Positions 1 to 9,367 are shown, counted from the stretch's first letter. The stretch: DNA of 64,000 nucleotides from Lentzea sp. NEAU-D7 (GCF_026242055.1 NZ_JAPJDL010000014.1:1-64000), one strand, 5' to 3'. Numbers and translations are program-made. Notes: generated by a model from the letters alone, not told the origin.

Positions 1-105
1 CCCCGGGGGGCGGGCCGGCTCGTCCGGGTTCGAGCACGCGACGGAGTTCGAGGGTGTCGCCGGCCAGGCCTGCGAATCTTTGAACCCTCAACTACCCTTG
101 CCCCC

Positions 106-624
106 ATGCCACAGCCAGAGGGTGAAGAGCTCGCCGCCATCCGCGCCAAGCGCGACGAGCTGCGCGAGCGGTACGTGAAGCCACTCGCCGAGCGGGGCGG
201 GTCGCCGACGCGCGGAGTTCACCACATCGCGTTGATCTGCAAGGACGTCGAGGAGACCATCCGGTTCTACCAGGAGTTCCTCGGCTTCCCGCTGGTGGAG
301 CTCGTGGAGAACCGCGACTACAACGGCTCCAGCCACTTCTTCTTCGACCTCGGCTCCAAGAACCTGCTGGGGTTCTTCGACTTCCCCGGTCACGACCACC
401 CGGCGTTCTCCGAGACGATCGGCGCCGTTCAGCACCTCGCGCTCTCGACCTCCCCCGAGCGGTTCGACGAGATCAAGTCCAAGCTGGACGAGGCGGGGAT
501 CGAGTACCTGGGCCCCGACCGCGGCGTCGAGGACAGCCTGTACATCCGCGACCCCAACGGTGTAGGGATTGAGTTCTACCGGGAAGAACTCGGCGAGTTC
601 GAAGGCACGACACTGATCAACTGA
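106..624 (+). CDS. VOC (glyoxalase/dioxygenase-fold) family protein
   Basis: This is a 172-residue single-chain protein with two beta-alpha-beta-beta-beta modules of the vicinal-oxygen-chelate fold. The first module is recognisable as [20 protein letters not shown] (from about residue 38), and the second has the typical ending [15 protein letters not shown]. After a charged N-terminal helix, a conserved His-His starts the first module, as in metal-binding VOC enzymes. The substrate is unknown. It sits 13 bases before the mycothiol-dependent formaldehyde dehydrogenase and reads the same way, so a role in aldehyde or thiol-adduct chemistry is a reasonable inference. No clear Shine-Dalgarno precedes the ATG, so it may be translated from a leaderless message. 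Confidence 0.85.
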   Translation: MPQPEGEELAAIRAKRDELRERYVKPLAERGGSPTRGVHHIALICKDVEETIRFYQEFLGFPLVELVENRDYNGSSHFFFDLGSKNLLGFFDFPGHDHPAFSETIGAVQHLALSTSPERFDEIKSKLDEAGIEYLGPDRGVEDSLYIRDPNGVGIEFYREELGEFEGTTLIN

Positions 625-637
625 GGACGGAGTCGCA

Positions 638-1726
638 GTGGCGCAAGAGGTCAAGGGCATCGTCGCCCGGGGCAAGGGACAACCCGTCGAGCTGACCTCG
701 GTGCTGGTGCCCGATCCCGGCCCCGGCGAGGCAGTGGTGAAGGTCCAGGCGTGCGGCGTCTGCCACACCGACCTGCACTACCGCGAGGGCGGCATCAACG
801 ACGACTTCCCGTTCCTGCTGGGCCACGAGGCCGCGGGGGTCGTGGAGTCGGTCGGCGAGGGCGTGGTGGACCTGGAGCCCGGCGACTTCGTCGTGCTGAA
901 CTGGCGGGCGGTCTGCGGCACGTGCCGCGCCTGCCGCCGGGGCAAGCCCTGGTACTGCTTCTCGACGTTCAACGCCTCGCAGCCGATGACACTGACCGAC
1001 GGCACGAAGCTCTCGCCCGCGCTCGGCATCGGCGCGTTCGCGGAGAAGACCCTCGTCCACTCGGGACAGTGCACCAAGGTCGACCCGTCCGCCCGTGCCG
1101 CGGCGGTCGGTCTGCTCGGCTGCGGCGTGATGGCGGGCGTCGGCGCGGCCATCAACACCGGTGGCGTCACGCGCGGCGACTCGGTGGCCGTGATCGGCTG
1201 CGGCGGTGTCGGTGACGGCGCCATCGCGGGCGCCCGCATCGCCGGTGCCGCGAAGATCATCGCCGTCGACACCGACGCGCGGAAGCTGGAGTGGGCCAAG
1301 GGGTTCGGCGCCACGCACACCGTCAACGCCCGCGAGGTCGACGACGTCGTCACGGCCATCCAGGACCTGACGGACTCGTTCGGCGCGGACGTCGTGATCG
1401 ACGCGGTCGGCCGCCCGGAGACGTGGAAGCAGGCGTTCTACGCCCGCGACCTCGCTGGAACCGTTGTCCTGGTGGGTGTTCCGACGCCGGACATGAAGCT
1501 GGAGATGCCGCTGATCGACTTCTTCTCGCGCGGCGGCTCCCTCAAGTCCTCGTGGTACGGCGACTGCCTGCCGACGCGCGACTTCCCGATGCTCGTGGAC
1601 CTGTACCAGCAGGGCCGCTTCGACCTGGACGCGTTCGTCACCGAGGAGATCCCGCTGGACGGCGTCGAGGGCGCGTTCGAGAAGATGCACCACGGCGAGG
1701 TGCTGCGATCGGTGGTGGTGTTCTGA
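638..1726 (+). CDS. mscR: S-(hydroxymethyl)mycothiol dehydrogenase
   Basis: A 362-residue zinc alcohol dehydrogenase that oxidises the spontaneous mycothiol-formaldehyde adduct with NAD, and may also reduce S-nitrosomycothiol. It is cytoplasmic. Catalytic zinc ligands are Cys42 (CGVCHTD) and His63/Glu64 (GHE). The structural zinc set is Cys93, Cys96, Cys99 and Cys107, and the Rossmann motif GCGGVG is at residues 188-193. Length and motifs match the actinobacterial MscR/AdhE2 family rather than glutathione-dependent FrmA. The start is GTG with GAGGACGGAG upstream. The stop overlaps the next start (TGATG), so the MBL hydrolase is translationally coupled. The same pair (Rv2259-Rv2260) exists in mycobacteria, which supports the assignment. 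Confidence 0.93.
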   Translation: MAQEVKGIVARGKGQPVELTSVLVPDPGPGEAVVKVQACGVCHTDLHYREGGINDDFPFLLGHEAAGVVESVGEGVVDLEPGDFVVLNWRAVCGTCRACRRGKPWYCFSTFNASQPMTLTDGTKLSPALGIGAFAEKTLVHSGQCTKVDPSARAAAVGLLGCGVMAGVGAAINTGGVTRGDSVAVIGCGGVGDGAIAGARIAGAAKIIAVDTDARKLEWAKGFGATHTVNAREVDDVVTAIQDLTDSFGADVVIDAVGRPETWKQAFYARDLAGTVVLVGVPTPDMKLEMPLIDFFSRGGSLKSSWYGDCLPTRDFPMLVDLYQQGRFDLDAFVTEEIPLDGVEGAFEKMHHGEVLRSVVVF

Positions 1727-2325
1727 TGCCGTTGCGCGTGGACCACACCGTCACCTCCGGCACGTTCTCGCTGGACGGCGAGACCTTCGACGTCGACAAC
1801 AACGTCTGGGTCATCGGCGACTCGTCGGAGTGCGTCGTCATCGACGCACCGCACGACGTCGACGCGATCCTCAAGGCCGTGGACGGCCGTCGAGTCGTGG
1901 CGATCCTCCTGACGCACGCCCACGACGACCACGTCCGCGTCGCACCGGACCTGGCGCACGCGACGGGCGCGCCGATGGCGTTGCACCAGGCCGACCACGT
2001 CGTGTGGAACCTGACGCACACCGGCGTGATCCCGCACCAGGCGCTGGAGGACGGCCAGGTGCTCACCGTCGCCGGCGAGGAGATCCACGTGCTGCACACG
2101 CCGGGGCACTCCCCCGGCGCCGTGTGCTTCTACGTGCCGTCGCTGGGCGCGGTGTTCACCGGCGACACGCTGTTCCAGGGCGGGCCGGGCGCGACGGGCC
2201 GGTCGTTCTCGGACCGGCCGACGATCGAGGCGTCGATCCGGGAGAAGCTGCTGACGCTGCCCGGCGACACCGTGGTGCACACGGGCCACGGCCCGGACAC
2301 CACGATCGCCGCCGAGGTGTTCTAG
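1726..2325 (+). CDS. MBL-fold metallo-hydrolase, mscR partner
   Basis: A 199-residue metallo-beta-lactamase-fold protein with the metal site HAHDDH at residues 64-69, then HTPGHSPG, the bridging Asp in GDTLF and a final HTGHGPDT. This is the glyoxalase-II-like architecture. Its start codon shares one base with the mscR stop, and the same pairing is seen in other mycothiol-making actinomycetes. It may hydrolyse the S-formylmycothiol produced by MscR, giving formate and free mycothiol; this is inferred from context, not shown. The gene ends tail to tail with the enoyl-CoA hydratase, and the two stop codons share the bases CTAG. Confidence 0.88.
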   Translation: MPLRVDHTVTSGTFSLDGETFDVDNNVWVIGDSSECVVIDAPHDVDAILKAVDGRRVVAILLTHAHDDHVRVAPDLAHATGAPMALHQADHVVWNLTHTGVIPHQALEDGQVLTVAGEEIHVLHTPGHSPGAVCFYVPSLGAVFTGDTLFQGGPGATGRSFSDRPTIEASIREKLLTLPGDTVVHTGHGPDTTIAAEVF

Positions 2326-3080
2326 AACCGCGGAGGCCGCTTCTCCAGGAACGCCGTCACGCCTTCGGCGTAGTCGGCGCTGGAGGCGGCCTCCGCGTAC
2401 AGCGCGCGCACGAAGTCGTCCTCGTGGCCGCCGTCCGTGATCGAGTTGATGATCTTCTTGGCGCCCCGGACGGACACCTGCGCGCGGCCCGCGATCTGTT
2501 CGGAGAGCTCCTTCACGCGGGCGTCCAGGGACTCGACGACCTCGTTCACGAGGCCGATCCGCAGGGCCGTCGCCGCGTCGAGCAGGTCGGCCGAGAACAG
2601 GATCTGCTTCGCCCAGGCCGGGCCGACCGCGTCCACCAGCGCCTTGGTGGAGGTGAAGTTGTAGACGATGCCGAGCTTCGCCGGGGTGATGCCGAAGCGG
2701 GCGTCCGCGGCCGCCACCCGGATGTCGCAGGCGAGGGCGATCTCACAGCCGCCGCCGACGCAGAACCCGGAGATCGCGGCGATCGTCGGTTTGTCCAGCT
2801 GGGCGATGGCGCGTTCGCCGTTGTGCACCGCTTCGCCGTAGTGAGCGGCGCCCTCGGCACCCCGCCGCAGCGTCGAGAACTCGGCGATGTCGGCCCCGGC
2901 GGAGAAGTGCTCCCCTCCCCGGATCACGAGCACCCGCACGTTCTCATCTGCGGAAACCTCGGCCAGGAGGCCTGGAAGCGCCGACCACATGTCGTAGGAC
3001 ATCGCGTTGCGCTTGGCCGGGCGGTTGATCGTCAACGTGGCGACCGGACCGGCCGCGGACAGCTCCAGGAACTCGCTCAC
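2322..3080 (-). CDS. Enoyl-CoA hydratase/isomerase family protein
   Basis: A crotonase-fold protein of about 252 residues. The first oxyanion-hole loop is GGEHFSAGADI (about residues 55-65), and the second is in SGFCVGGGCEIALACDIRV (about residues 100-118). The C-terminal half holds ARFGITPAKLGI and an ending typical of the family (SADYAEGVTAFLEKRPPRF). It probably hydrates or isomerises an acyl-CoA in fatty-acid or amino-acid breakdown; the substrate cannot be read from sequence. GTG at 3080 is used because homology begins at SEFLELS. GTG at 3089, in frame, is an alternative, and the longer open frame upstream looks non-coding. No operon partner is apparent. Confidence 0.88.
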   Translation of the reverse strand: MSEFLELSAAGPVATLTINRPAKRNAMSYDMWSALPGLLAEVSADENVRVLVIRGGEHFSAGADIAEFSTLRRGAEGAAHYGEAVHNGERAIAQLDKPTIAAISGFCVGGGCEIALACDIRVAAADARFGITPAKLGIVYNFTSTKALVDAVGPAWAKQILFSADLLDAATALRIGLVNEVVESLDARVKELSEQIAGRAQVSVRGAKKIINSITDGGHEDDFVRALYAEAASSADYAEGVTAFLEKRPPRF

Positions 3081-3183
3081 CCGCCGCACGATACCCACCG
3101 CCCCCGGCGGTGGGCGCGGTCTCAGATGGGTAGCGAGGCGTTCACCTCCTTGTAAAGTCCGGTGCCGAAGAGGGGGAGGAAAC

Positions 3184-4152
3184 GTGACAGCGGCTGCCAT
3201 CGGTGCGTCCACGCTGCGCACGCTCGCGGTGCGGTTGCGCACCAGTGCGCCGGTGTCGTCGCGCATCCTCTCCGAGCTCGCGAGCGAGCTCGACCGGGGC
3301 GGGCCGGTGGCGGACCTGCTGTGCTCGCACAGCGCCGTGCACAGCCCGCTGTTCGGCATCCAGGCGCTCGCGGGCGTGCGGTTGCTGATGCTGTCGGGCA
3401 AGGCCCCGGAGCTCAGCCAGCGGTTCGCCAGCGCGCACGCGGCCGCGATGGCCGGGGAGTCGGACTCGACGGCGCTGCTGGCGTGGCTCGCCGCACGGAG
3501 CGCGATCGTGGAGAACGCGGGCGAGATCCTCGCGGCGCTCGACCGGACGGTGCAGCAGCACCAGCCGAAGACGGCCGCGTACCTGCTGCGCGGCCTCACC
3601 ATGATCGGCGCGCCGAAGGTCCGGCTGCTCGAGCTCGGCGCCTGCGCGGGACTCAACCTGATCCTCGACCACTACCGCTGGTTCGGCCTCGGCTGGGAGT
3701 GGGGCGACAAGGACTCGCCGGTGCGCCTGGCCGCCACCGGCCCCCGGCCGCCGAACCTCGAGATCGTCGGCAGGGCCGGCTGCGACCTGCAGCCGCGCGA
3801 CCCCGCCGACCCCAAGCACGCGATGATCCTGCAGTCGTTCATCCCGCCCGAGCACGACGCGCTGCGGTGGGACCTCGACGACGCCATCGAGCTCGCCGCC
3901 CAGGTCGGCGTGAAGGTCGCGCGCGCCCCCGCCGGGCGGTGGCTGCGGGAGAACCTCGTGCCGCCCGACGACCGCGGCACCTACACGGTGATCTGGCACA
4001 GCTCGTTCTGGGCGTACCTGACCGAGGACGAGCGCAACGAGATCGAGACGACGCTGACCGCGGCGGCCGGCTCGATGCCACTCGCGCGCGTCGCCCACGA
4101 GTCGACAGATCTTCGCTCGAACCCCCGCCTGACGGTCACCATCTACAGCTAG
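3184..4152 (+). CDS. DUF2332 family protein
   Basis: A 322-residue cytoplasmic protein that I recognise as the actinobacterial DUF2332 family. The centre holds LLELGACAGLNLILDHY (about residues 149-165), which resembles a class I SAM-binding loop, so a methyltransferase-like fold is possible but unproven. The N-terminal third is helical and conserved in the family (SPLFGIQALAGVRLLML). A strong Shine-Dalgarno (AGGGGGAGGA) lies just before GTG 3184, which decides the start. It is divergent from the enoyl-CoA hydratase gene across about 100 bases. It ends 12 bases before the secreted-protein gene, so the two may share a transcript. Confidence 0.8.
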   Translation: MTAAAIGASTLRTLAVRLRTSAPVSSRILSELASELDRGGPVADLLCSHSAVHSPLFGIQALAGVRLLMLSGKAPELSQRFASAHAAAMAGESDSTALLAWLAARSAIVENAGEILAALDRTVQQHQPKTAAYLLRGLTMIGAPKVRLLELGACAGLNLILDHYRWFGLGWEWGDKDSPVRLAATGPRPPNLEIVGRAGCDLQPRDPADPKHAMILQSFIPPEHDALRWDLDDAIELAAQVGVKVARAPAGRWLRENLVPPDDRGTYTVIWHSSFWAYLTEDERNEIETTLTAAAGSMPLARVAHESTDLRSNPRLTVTIYS

Positions 4153-4163
4153 CCTCCGGCGTC

Positions 4164-5084
4164 GTGAAAACGATCCGCGCCTCCCTGCTGGCCGCCGCTC
4201 TCTTCACCACGGCCCTCACCACACCGGCGAACGCCGCCGTCTCGGACCACGACCTGGCGTTCCACTGGGCGCCGGTCCACCACCAGGACACCGACTCGTC
4301 CGACCACGACGCCGACTACCTGTCCACAGTGGACTTCGACGGCGACTGGAACACGCTGAACAACTGGGAGAACCAGCCCCAGCTCGCGAAGCTCACCGGC
4401 GCCGCCTACTACTCCGTGGTCGAGACGTCCACGCACTGGTTCGTCGTCTACGGCTTCTTCCACCCGCGCGACTGGGACGACCAGCCCGACCCGTTCAGCA
4501 CCAGGACCCACGAGAACGACCTGGAGGGCGTCCTGTTCGCGGTCCGCAAGGACGGCTCGCAGTACGGCAGGCTCGAAGCCGCCGTCACGGTGGCGCACAG
4601 CGACTTCTACTCCTACGTGCCCACCGGGTCGCCCTACCGGAACGGTTCCGAGACCATCGACGGCACGCTGCTGCTGGTCGGCGGTCGCCCCGCCACGTTC
4701 CAGGAGGCCAAGGGCCACGGCCTGTACCGCTGGACCGGCACCGACTTCCCCGGCGGCGACGGCGTGGTCTACCAGCCCGCCGCCACCGGCGAGGTGCCGT
4801 CGGGCGGCAACGACCGCAGCGTCGGCTACCGGCTCGTGAACACCCTGGAGGCCGGCGGCATGTGGGCGCGCCGCGACAACGCGGAGACCTACTCGTCGTT
4901 CGGCACCTTCCGCGGCGACAACGGCAAGGACAACGCCGCCAACGCGCCGTGGGGCTGGGACGACCAGAACGACGGCGCCGTCTACCGCGGCTACCTCGCC
5001 ACCGACCCCGCCCTGGTGATCGACAGGTACTTCTCCGACAAGGGCAGCTTCAGCCTGACCTACACGCGCAACGCCTTCCGCTGA
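4164..5084 (+). CDS. Secreted protein of unknown function
   Basis: A 306-residue protein with a clear Sec signal peptide: Lys near the N-terminus, hydrophobic SLLAAALFTTALTT, cleavage after PANA near residue 25. The mature part opens with a striking run rich in His, Asp and Trp (HWAPVHHQDTDSSDHDADY), then has HENDLEGVLFAVRKDG and several aromatic-rich beta-like stretches. The HENDLEG block loosely recalls the HEGDWE signature of Vps62-like secreted proteins, but I cannot assign a family. The acidic and His residues could bind metal. The start is GTG 4164, 12 bases after the DUF2332 gene, and a strong hairpin follows the stop. Confidence 0.7.
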   Translation: MKTIRASLLAAALFTTALTTPANAAVSDHDLAFHWAPVHHQDTDSSDHDADYLSTVDFDGDWNTLNNWENQPQLAKLTGAAYYSVVETSTHWFVVYGFFHPRDWDDQPDPFSTRTHENDLEGVLFAVRKDGSQYGRLEAAVTVAHSDFYSYVPTGSPYRNGSETIDGTLLLVGGRPATFQEAKGHGLYRWTGTDFPGGDGVVYQPAATGEVPSGGNDRSVGYRLVNTLEAGGMWARRDNAETYSSFGTFRGDNGKDNAANAPWGWDDQNDGAVYRGYLATDPALVIDRYFSDKGSFSLTYTRNAFR

Positions 5085-5109
5085 CCGACCGGCGGCGGAA
5101 GAGCAACAG

Positions 5110-5143
5110 GGGCCTGTGTCGAAGTCTGGTTCGACACAGGCCC
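5110..5143. terminator. Bidirectional intrinsic terminator
   Basis: A perfect 14-bp inverted repeat (arm GGGCCTGTGTCGAA, loop GTCTGG) sits between the convergent secreted-protein and SDR genes. It touches the SDR stop codon. The T-run is weak in both directions, as is usual for actinomycete terminators. Confidence 0.85.
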
Positions 5144-5877
5144 TAGTTCTGGGCGGTCGGCCGCACGGCGATCTCGTTCACGTCGACCTCGGCCGGCTGC
5201 TCGATCGCGAACGCGACGGCACGGGCGATCGCGTCCGGCGGGATCGCGATCTCGTCGCGCATGCCCGCGATGCTCTCCCGCACCTCGGTGTTGGTGGACG
5301 CCTCCGCGAAATCGGTGTGCACGAAACCGGGGAACACCGTGGTCACGCGCAAAAAGGCGCCCGCCTCCTGGCGCAGGCCCTCGCAGATCGCCCGGACCGC
5401 CACCTTGGTGCCCGCGTAGACCGCCATGGACGGCACGACCCGGAACGCCGCGGTGGAGGAGGTGGTGACGAAGTGCCCCGCCTGTTGCTCGCGGAACACC
5501 GGCAGCGCCGCCGCGATGCCGTGCAGCACGCCCTTGATGTTGACGTCCACCATCTCGTCCCACTCGTCGACGCGCAGGTCGTCCAGCGGTGAGATCGGGC
5601 CGGCTCCCGCGTTGCCGACGAGCACGTCGAGCCGCCCGAACCGCTCGCGGGCCAGTGCCACCAACGAATGCAGGTCTTCGCGGCGGGTGACGTCGGTGCG
5701 CGTGTGCACGGCCGTGCCGCCTGCCTTCTCGATCCTGTCCACCAGGTCCGCGAGGCGCTCCGACCGGCGTGCCCCGAGCACGAGGCGCGCTCCCCGTTCC
5801 GCGAGGAGGAGCGCGGTCGCCTCTCCGATCCCACTGCTGGCGCCGGTGATCGCCACGACCTTGTCCGCAATTGCCAT
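5143..5877 (-). CDS. SDR family NAD(P)-dependent oxidoreductase
   Basis: A 244-residue classical short-chain dehydrogenase. Visible are the cofactor loop TGASSGIG (residues 11-18), the NAG motif at about 89-91 (GNAGAG), the catalytic Ser140/Ser141, and the Tyr154-xxx-Lys158 pair in VYAGTKVAV. Length is standard for the family. The substrate is not predictable. It is divergent from an MmyB-type regulator over 68 bases, an arrangement very common in actinomycetes, where the regulator usually controls the neighbouring oxidoreductase; that link is inferred. The terminator at 5110-5143 closes the gene. Confidence 0.9.
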   Translation of the reverse strand: MAIADKVVAITGASSGIGEATALLLAERGARLVLGARRSERLADLVDRIEKAGGTAVHTRTDVTRREDLHSLVALARERFGRLDVLVGNAGAGPISPLDDLRVDEWDEMVDVNIKGVLHGIAAALPVFREQQAGHFVTTSSTAAFRVVPSMAVYAGTKVAVRAICEGLRQEAGAFLRVTTVFPGFVHTDFAEASTNTEVRESIAGMRDEIAIPPDAIARAVAFAIEQPAEVDVNEIAVRPTAQN

Positions 5878-5902
5878 GATCCCAGCCTGCGATCGCTTCA
5901 GC

Positions 5903-5931
5903 CTGGTATCCAGAGTCCCTTTATTCTGGTA
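5903..5931. promoter_or_regulatory. Candidate operator between SDR and MmyB-type regulator
   Basis: The 68-base divergent gap carries CTGGTA twice (5903-5908 and 5926-5931), 23 bases apart on the same face of the helix. The first copy also lies in a small dyad CTGGtatCCAG. This is a plausible binding site for the adjacent XRE/MmyB-type regulator. Confidence 0.4.
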
Positions 5932-5945
5932 CTGGAGGTGCCAGC

Positions 5946-6728
5946 GTGCGGAGAACGGACGATCAGCGGCGCGAGCTGGGTGCGTTCCTGCGCAGCCGGC
6001 GGGAACGGCTCACGCCGGCCGAGGCGGGCCTGCCGCGGACGGGACGGCGCCGGACTCCCGGCTTGCGCCGGGAGGAACTGGCGGTGCTCGCGGGCATCAG
6101 CGCCACCTGGTACACGTACCTCGAGCAGGGTCGCGACGTGCGGGCTTCCGACCAGGTGCTCGGCGCGCTCGCCACCGCCCTCGGGCTCGGTCCGTCCGAA
6201 AAGGACCACCTGTTCCGGCTCGCGGGCCACATCCGGCCGCACACCCTGGAGGCGGAGCCGCTCGCCGCGGAAGTGGCCGCCGTACCGGGGTTCCTGGACC
6301 CGCACCCGGCGTTCGTCATCGGCGCCACCTACGACGTGCTCAGCCACAACGAGGCGGCGGCCGAGCTCTTTCCCGGTCTGAGCAAGGAGAACCCGAGCTT
6401 CGCGCGCTGGGTGTTCACCGTCCCGCAGTCGCGGCACGTCCTGATCGACTGGGAGACGGAGGCGCGCGGCCTGCTCGCCCGGCTGCGCGCGCTCGCCGGC
6501 CAGCACCCCGCCGACGAGCGGTTCACCCGGCTGTTCGACGACCTGCACGAGGCCAGCCAGGAGGTGCGCTCCTGGTGGCCCCACTACGACGTGCAGCCCC
6601 GCCACGGCGGCCGGAAACGCTTGCGGCACCCCAGGTCCGGGCCGCTCGACTACGCGTACACGGCGTTCCACCTCGCCGAGCAGCCCGACCAGACGCTGGT
6701 CGTCTACTCGGACGAACGGCCGTGCTGA
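5946..6728 (+). CDS. XRE-family transcriptional regulator with MmyB-like ligand domain
   Basis: A 260-residue regulator. The N-terminal helix-turn-helix (residues 1-90) has the family signature RTPGLRREELAVLAGIS followed by WYTYLEQGRD. The C-terminal half (about 105-260) is the MmyB-like domain, related to PAS folds and able to bind fatty-acid-like ligands in studied members. It closes with the hallmark LDYAYTAFHLAEQPDQTLVVYS. Most such proteins regulate a divergent dehydrogenase, which fits the SDR gene next door. The start is GTG 5946 with GGAGGTG a short distance upstream. Confidence 0.9.
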   Translation: MRRTDDQRRELGAFLRSRRERLTPAEAGLPRTGRRRTPGLRREELAVLAGISATWYTYLEQGRDVRASDQVLGALATALGLGPSEKDHLFRLAGHIRPHTLEAEPLAAEVAAVPGFLDPHPAFVIGATYDVLSHNEAAAELFPGLSKENPSFARWVFTVPQSRHVLIDWETEARGLLARLRALAGQHPADERFTRLFDDLHEASQEVRSWWPHYDVQPRHGGRKRLRHPRSGPLDYAYTAFHLAEQPDQTLVVYSDERPC

Positions 6729-6732
6729 AACT

Positions 6733-7551
6733 CTAGGCCGCGCGCGGGTAGAGCCGGGCCATTCCCGGAGGCGCGGCGAAAGGCGCCCACGTACCCTCCG
6801 CCTGCGCCAGCCGGTCCGCGACGACCCACAGGACGCTGGAGTTGAAGCCGTAACCCAGGTGTGAGGACGACACCTGGACGTTCTCCCTGCGCGGCCCCGG
6901 TTCCTCGACGCACGACTCCCACGAGACGATGCCGTCCGTCTTCGAGTAGATCGACGTGGCGGGCACCGGGATCGGCGGCCGCGACGACTCGAGCGGCGGG
7001 AACTCGTCCTTCGGGATGTGCAGCCGGGAGAACAGCGCGAAAGCGGGCATCGCCCGTGACTGCACGGGATCGCTCATGTTGTACGGCGACCCCATGGTGA
7101 TCACCTGGCGGACGCGGTGCGGGTGGTCGCGCGCCATCTCGCGCGCGAAGATCCCGCCCAGCGACCAGCCGACGATGGAGACCGGTCCGCCGTAGGCGTC
7201 GGAGACCTTCTTCACCAAGGCGTGCATGCCGTCCACGGCCTTGCGGGTGGGCCCGATGTTGCGGCCCAGGCCCCACGGGTTCACCTCGTAGCCCAGGCCG
7301 GACAGGAAGCGGCGCAGCATCACCGTGGACGAGTCGGCGGCACCCAGGCCGGGGAAGACGAGCACCGGATGACCGTCACCCGACGGAGCACCGCGCAACA
7401 TCGACCGCGTGGCCACGAACTCGCTGACGTCGATCGCGCAGCGGGTGGGCTCGGTGAGGTACCAGAACAGGCCGGGCGCGGAGCCTCTGACGAGGTGGAG
7501 GGGCGGAGCGGCGGGCACTTCGAAGACTTCGTCCGAAGGTACGGCAGACAT
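6733..7551 (-). CDS. Alpha/beta-fold hydrolase
   Basis: A 272-residue alpha/beta hydrolase. The nucleophile elbow is GWSLGG with Ser130, preceded by VLVFPGLGAADSS (oxyanion strand, about residues 63-75) and followed by HRVRQVITMGSPYN. A C-terminal SSHLGYG probably supplies the catalytic His. I use ATG 7551 because GGGGAGG sits just upstream; ATG 7617 in the same frame has no ribosome site. It is probably an esterase or lipase. It is divergent from the WS/DGAT acyltransferase gene, so the two could act on the same neutral lipids (inference). Confidence 0.82.
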   Translation of the reverse strand: MSAVPSDEVFEVPAAPPLHLVRGSAPGLFWYLTEPTRCAIDVSEFVATRSMLRGAPSGDGHPVLVFPGLGAADSSTVMLRRFLSGLGYEVNPWGLGRNIGPTRKAVDGMHALVKKVSDAYGGPVSIVGWSLGGIFAREMARDHPHRVRQVITMGSPYNMSDPVQSRAMPAFALFSRLHIPKDEFPPLESSRPPIPVPATSIYSKTDGIVSWESCVEEPGPRRENVQVSSSHLGYGFNSSVLWVVADRLAQAEGTWAPFAAPPGMARLYPRAA

Positions 7552-7763
7552 GGCGGCCTCCCCACACGTCGACAACCCCGAGCCGGCGCCCCGGGCGGCG
7601 TCGCCCAGTGAGTCCATGATGTTTCGTGAACGATCTTTTGGCCAGTACTTTCGAGTCTCGATTCGCCACCCGCAGGTAACACGTTGGCAACTTCACAGCT
7701 GTGCAGTGGCTCTCACCTGCATGGACGTCGATTGAGACGCCCCGGTCCTCTACTCTTTTTCGA

Positions 7764-9353
7764 GTGGATCGGATGAGCTCTTTGGACGCTGGCTTCTACT
7801 TCATCGAGGACGAGAACGTGCCGATGCACGTCGGTTCCGTCCTGGTTTTCGACGGACCGGTCCCGTCCTACGGAGACGTGATCCGCCTCTTCCTGGCGCG
7901 CATGGACCAGGTGCCGCGCTACCGGCAGAAGGTGAAGGCGCTGCCGTTCCACGTCGGGCGTCCGGTCTGGGTCGACGACGACCACTTCAACATCCTCTAC
8001 CACGTCCGCCACACCGCCGTGCCGTCTCCGGGCGGGGAGGACCAGCTGCGCAACCTCGCGGGCCGGATCTTCGCGCAGAAGCTCGACGACTCCAAGCCGC
8101 TGTGGGAGGCCTGGCTGGTCGAGGGTCTCGAAGGTGGCCGCTGGGCGATCATCTCCAAGGTCCACCACTGCATGATCGACGGAGTGTCCGGTTCGGACAT
8201 GCTGCAGCTCATCCTCGACTTCCGGCAGGAGACCGTGCTGCCGGAGCCGCAGGAGTGGAAGCCGCAGCCGCAGCCCTCCACGCTCGACCTGGTGGTCGAC
8301 GGCGTGCGTGACGCCATCGTGACGCCGGTGCAGCACCTGTCCGCGTTGCCCGCCGTCGCGCGGAACGTGCGCTCCTTCAGCGAGATCGTCGACTTCGGCA
8401 AGTCCGTGCTCGGTTCTCTTCCCGGTACGGCACGGCGTCTGGTCACGCGCGCGGCGACGTCGCTGAACGGTCCTATCGGACCGCACCGCCGCTGGGTGTG
8501 GGCGCGCGCGAACCTGGCTGAGATCAAGCAGATCCGCATCGCGGCGGGTGGCACCGTCAACGACGTCATCCTGACGGCGATCACGCGTGGTTTCCGGGAT
8601 CTGCTGGAGAAGCGCGGCGAACTGACCGAGGGCATGGTCGTGCGGACCATGGTTCCCGTGTCGATGCGCAAGGCCGATCAGCACAACGAGCTGAACAACC
8701 GCGTCAGCGCCGTGCTCGTGAACCTGCCCGTGGGCGAGGCGGACCCGGTGAAGCGCCTCGCGTCGATCCGCGCGCAGATGGACGACTTGAAGAGCTCGCG
8801 CCAGGCCGCCGGCGCCGACGTCATCACGAACCTGTCGAACTTCGCCGCGCCGACGCTGATGGCGCTGGGCTCGCGGACCGCGATGCGGTTCCCGCAGCAG
8901 ATCCTGCAGACCGTCACCACCAACGTGCCCGGCCCGCGCATCCCGCTCTACATGCTCGGCCGCCCGCTGGTCGAGATGTTCCCGTACGTGCCGATCGCCT
9001 CGACGATCCGGATCACCGTCGGCATCTTCTCCTACCTCGACAGGTTCACCTTCGGCATCAACGCCGACTTCGACGGTGTGCCGGACGTCCAGCTGCTCGC
9101 GGACGGCATCCGCGCGGGCTTCGACGAGATGGTGGCGCTGGCCGCCGAGGCGGCGGAGAAGACCGAGGCTGCCCAGAAGGAGACGGCCCAGAAAAAGACG
9201 GCTCAGAAGGTCGTCGACGCCGCGCCCACCGCCAAGCCGGCTCCCAAGCCCGCCCCGAAGCCGGCGGCCAGGAAGGCGGCTCCCCAGCCCCGTGCCGTGC
9301 GCGCGCCCTCCAAGGCCGCGACGAACGGCGTGAAGCCGGGGACGACGGCCTGA
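7764..9353 (+). CDS. Wax ester synthase/diacylglycerol acyltransferase (WS/DGAT)
   Basis: A 529-residue bifunctional acyltransferase of the WS/DGAT family, which makes wax esters or triacylglycerol from acyl-CoA at the membrane. The catalytic motif HHxxxDG is present as HHCMIDG (residues 134-140). The family start (MDRLSPLDASF-like) appears as VDRMSSLDAGF, so GTG 7764 is preferred over upstream frames. The later blocks VNDVILTAI and NVPGPRIPLYMLG are typical. An unusual tail of about 60 residues (from residue 470) is rich in Ala, Lys and Pro with repeated PAPKPAPKP units; it is not part of the catalytic fold. Storage-lipid metabolism is the likely role. Confidence 0.92.
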   Translation: MDRMSSLDAGFYFIEDENVPMHVGSVLVFDGPVPSYGDVIRLFLARMDQVPRYRQKVKALPFHVGRPVWVDDDHFNILYHVRHTAVPSPGGEDQLRNLAGRIFAQKLDDSKPLWEAWLVEGLEGGRWAIISKVHHCMIDGVSGSDMLQLILDFRQETVLPEPQEWKPQPQPSTLDLVVDGVRDAIVTPVQHLSALPAVARNVRSFSEIVDFGKSVLGSLPGTARRLVTRAATSLNGPIGPHRRWVWARANLAEIKQIRIAAGGTVNDVILTAITRGFRDLLEKRGELTEGMVVRTMVPVSMRKADQHNELNNRVSAVLVNLPVGEADPVKRLASIRAQMDDLKSSRQAAGADVITNLSNFAAPTLMALGSRTAMRFPQQILQTVTTNVPGPRIPLYMLGRPLVEMFPYVPIASTIRITVGIFSYLDRFTFGINADFDGVPDVQLLADGIRAGFDEMVALAAEAAEKTEAAQKETAQKKTAQKVVDAAPTAKPAPKPAPKPAARKAAPQPRAVRAPSKAATNGVKPGTTA

Positions 9354-9367
9354 GACACGATCTGACG

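Noticed and set aside
1-105. tRNA-like phrases (GGGTTCGAGCAC) at the left edge
   Set aside because: No acceptor stem or anticodon arm can be built around them; the stretch is only a gene-free left edge.
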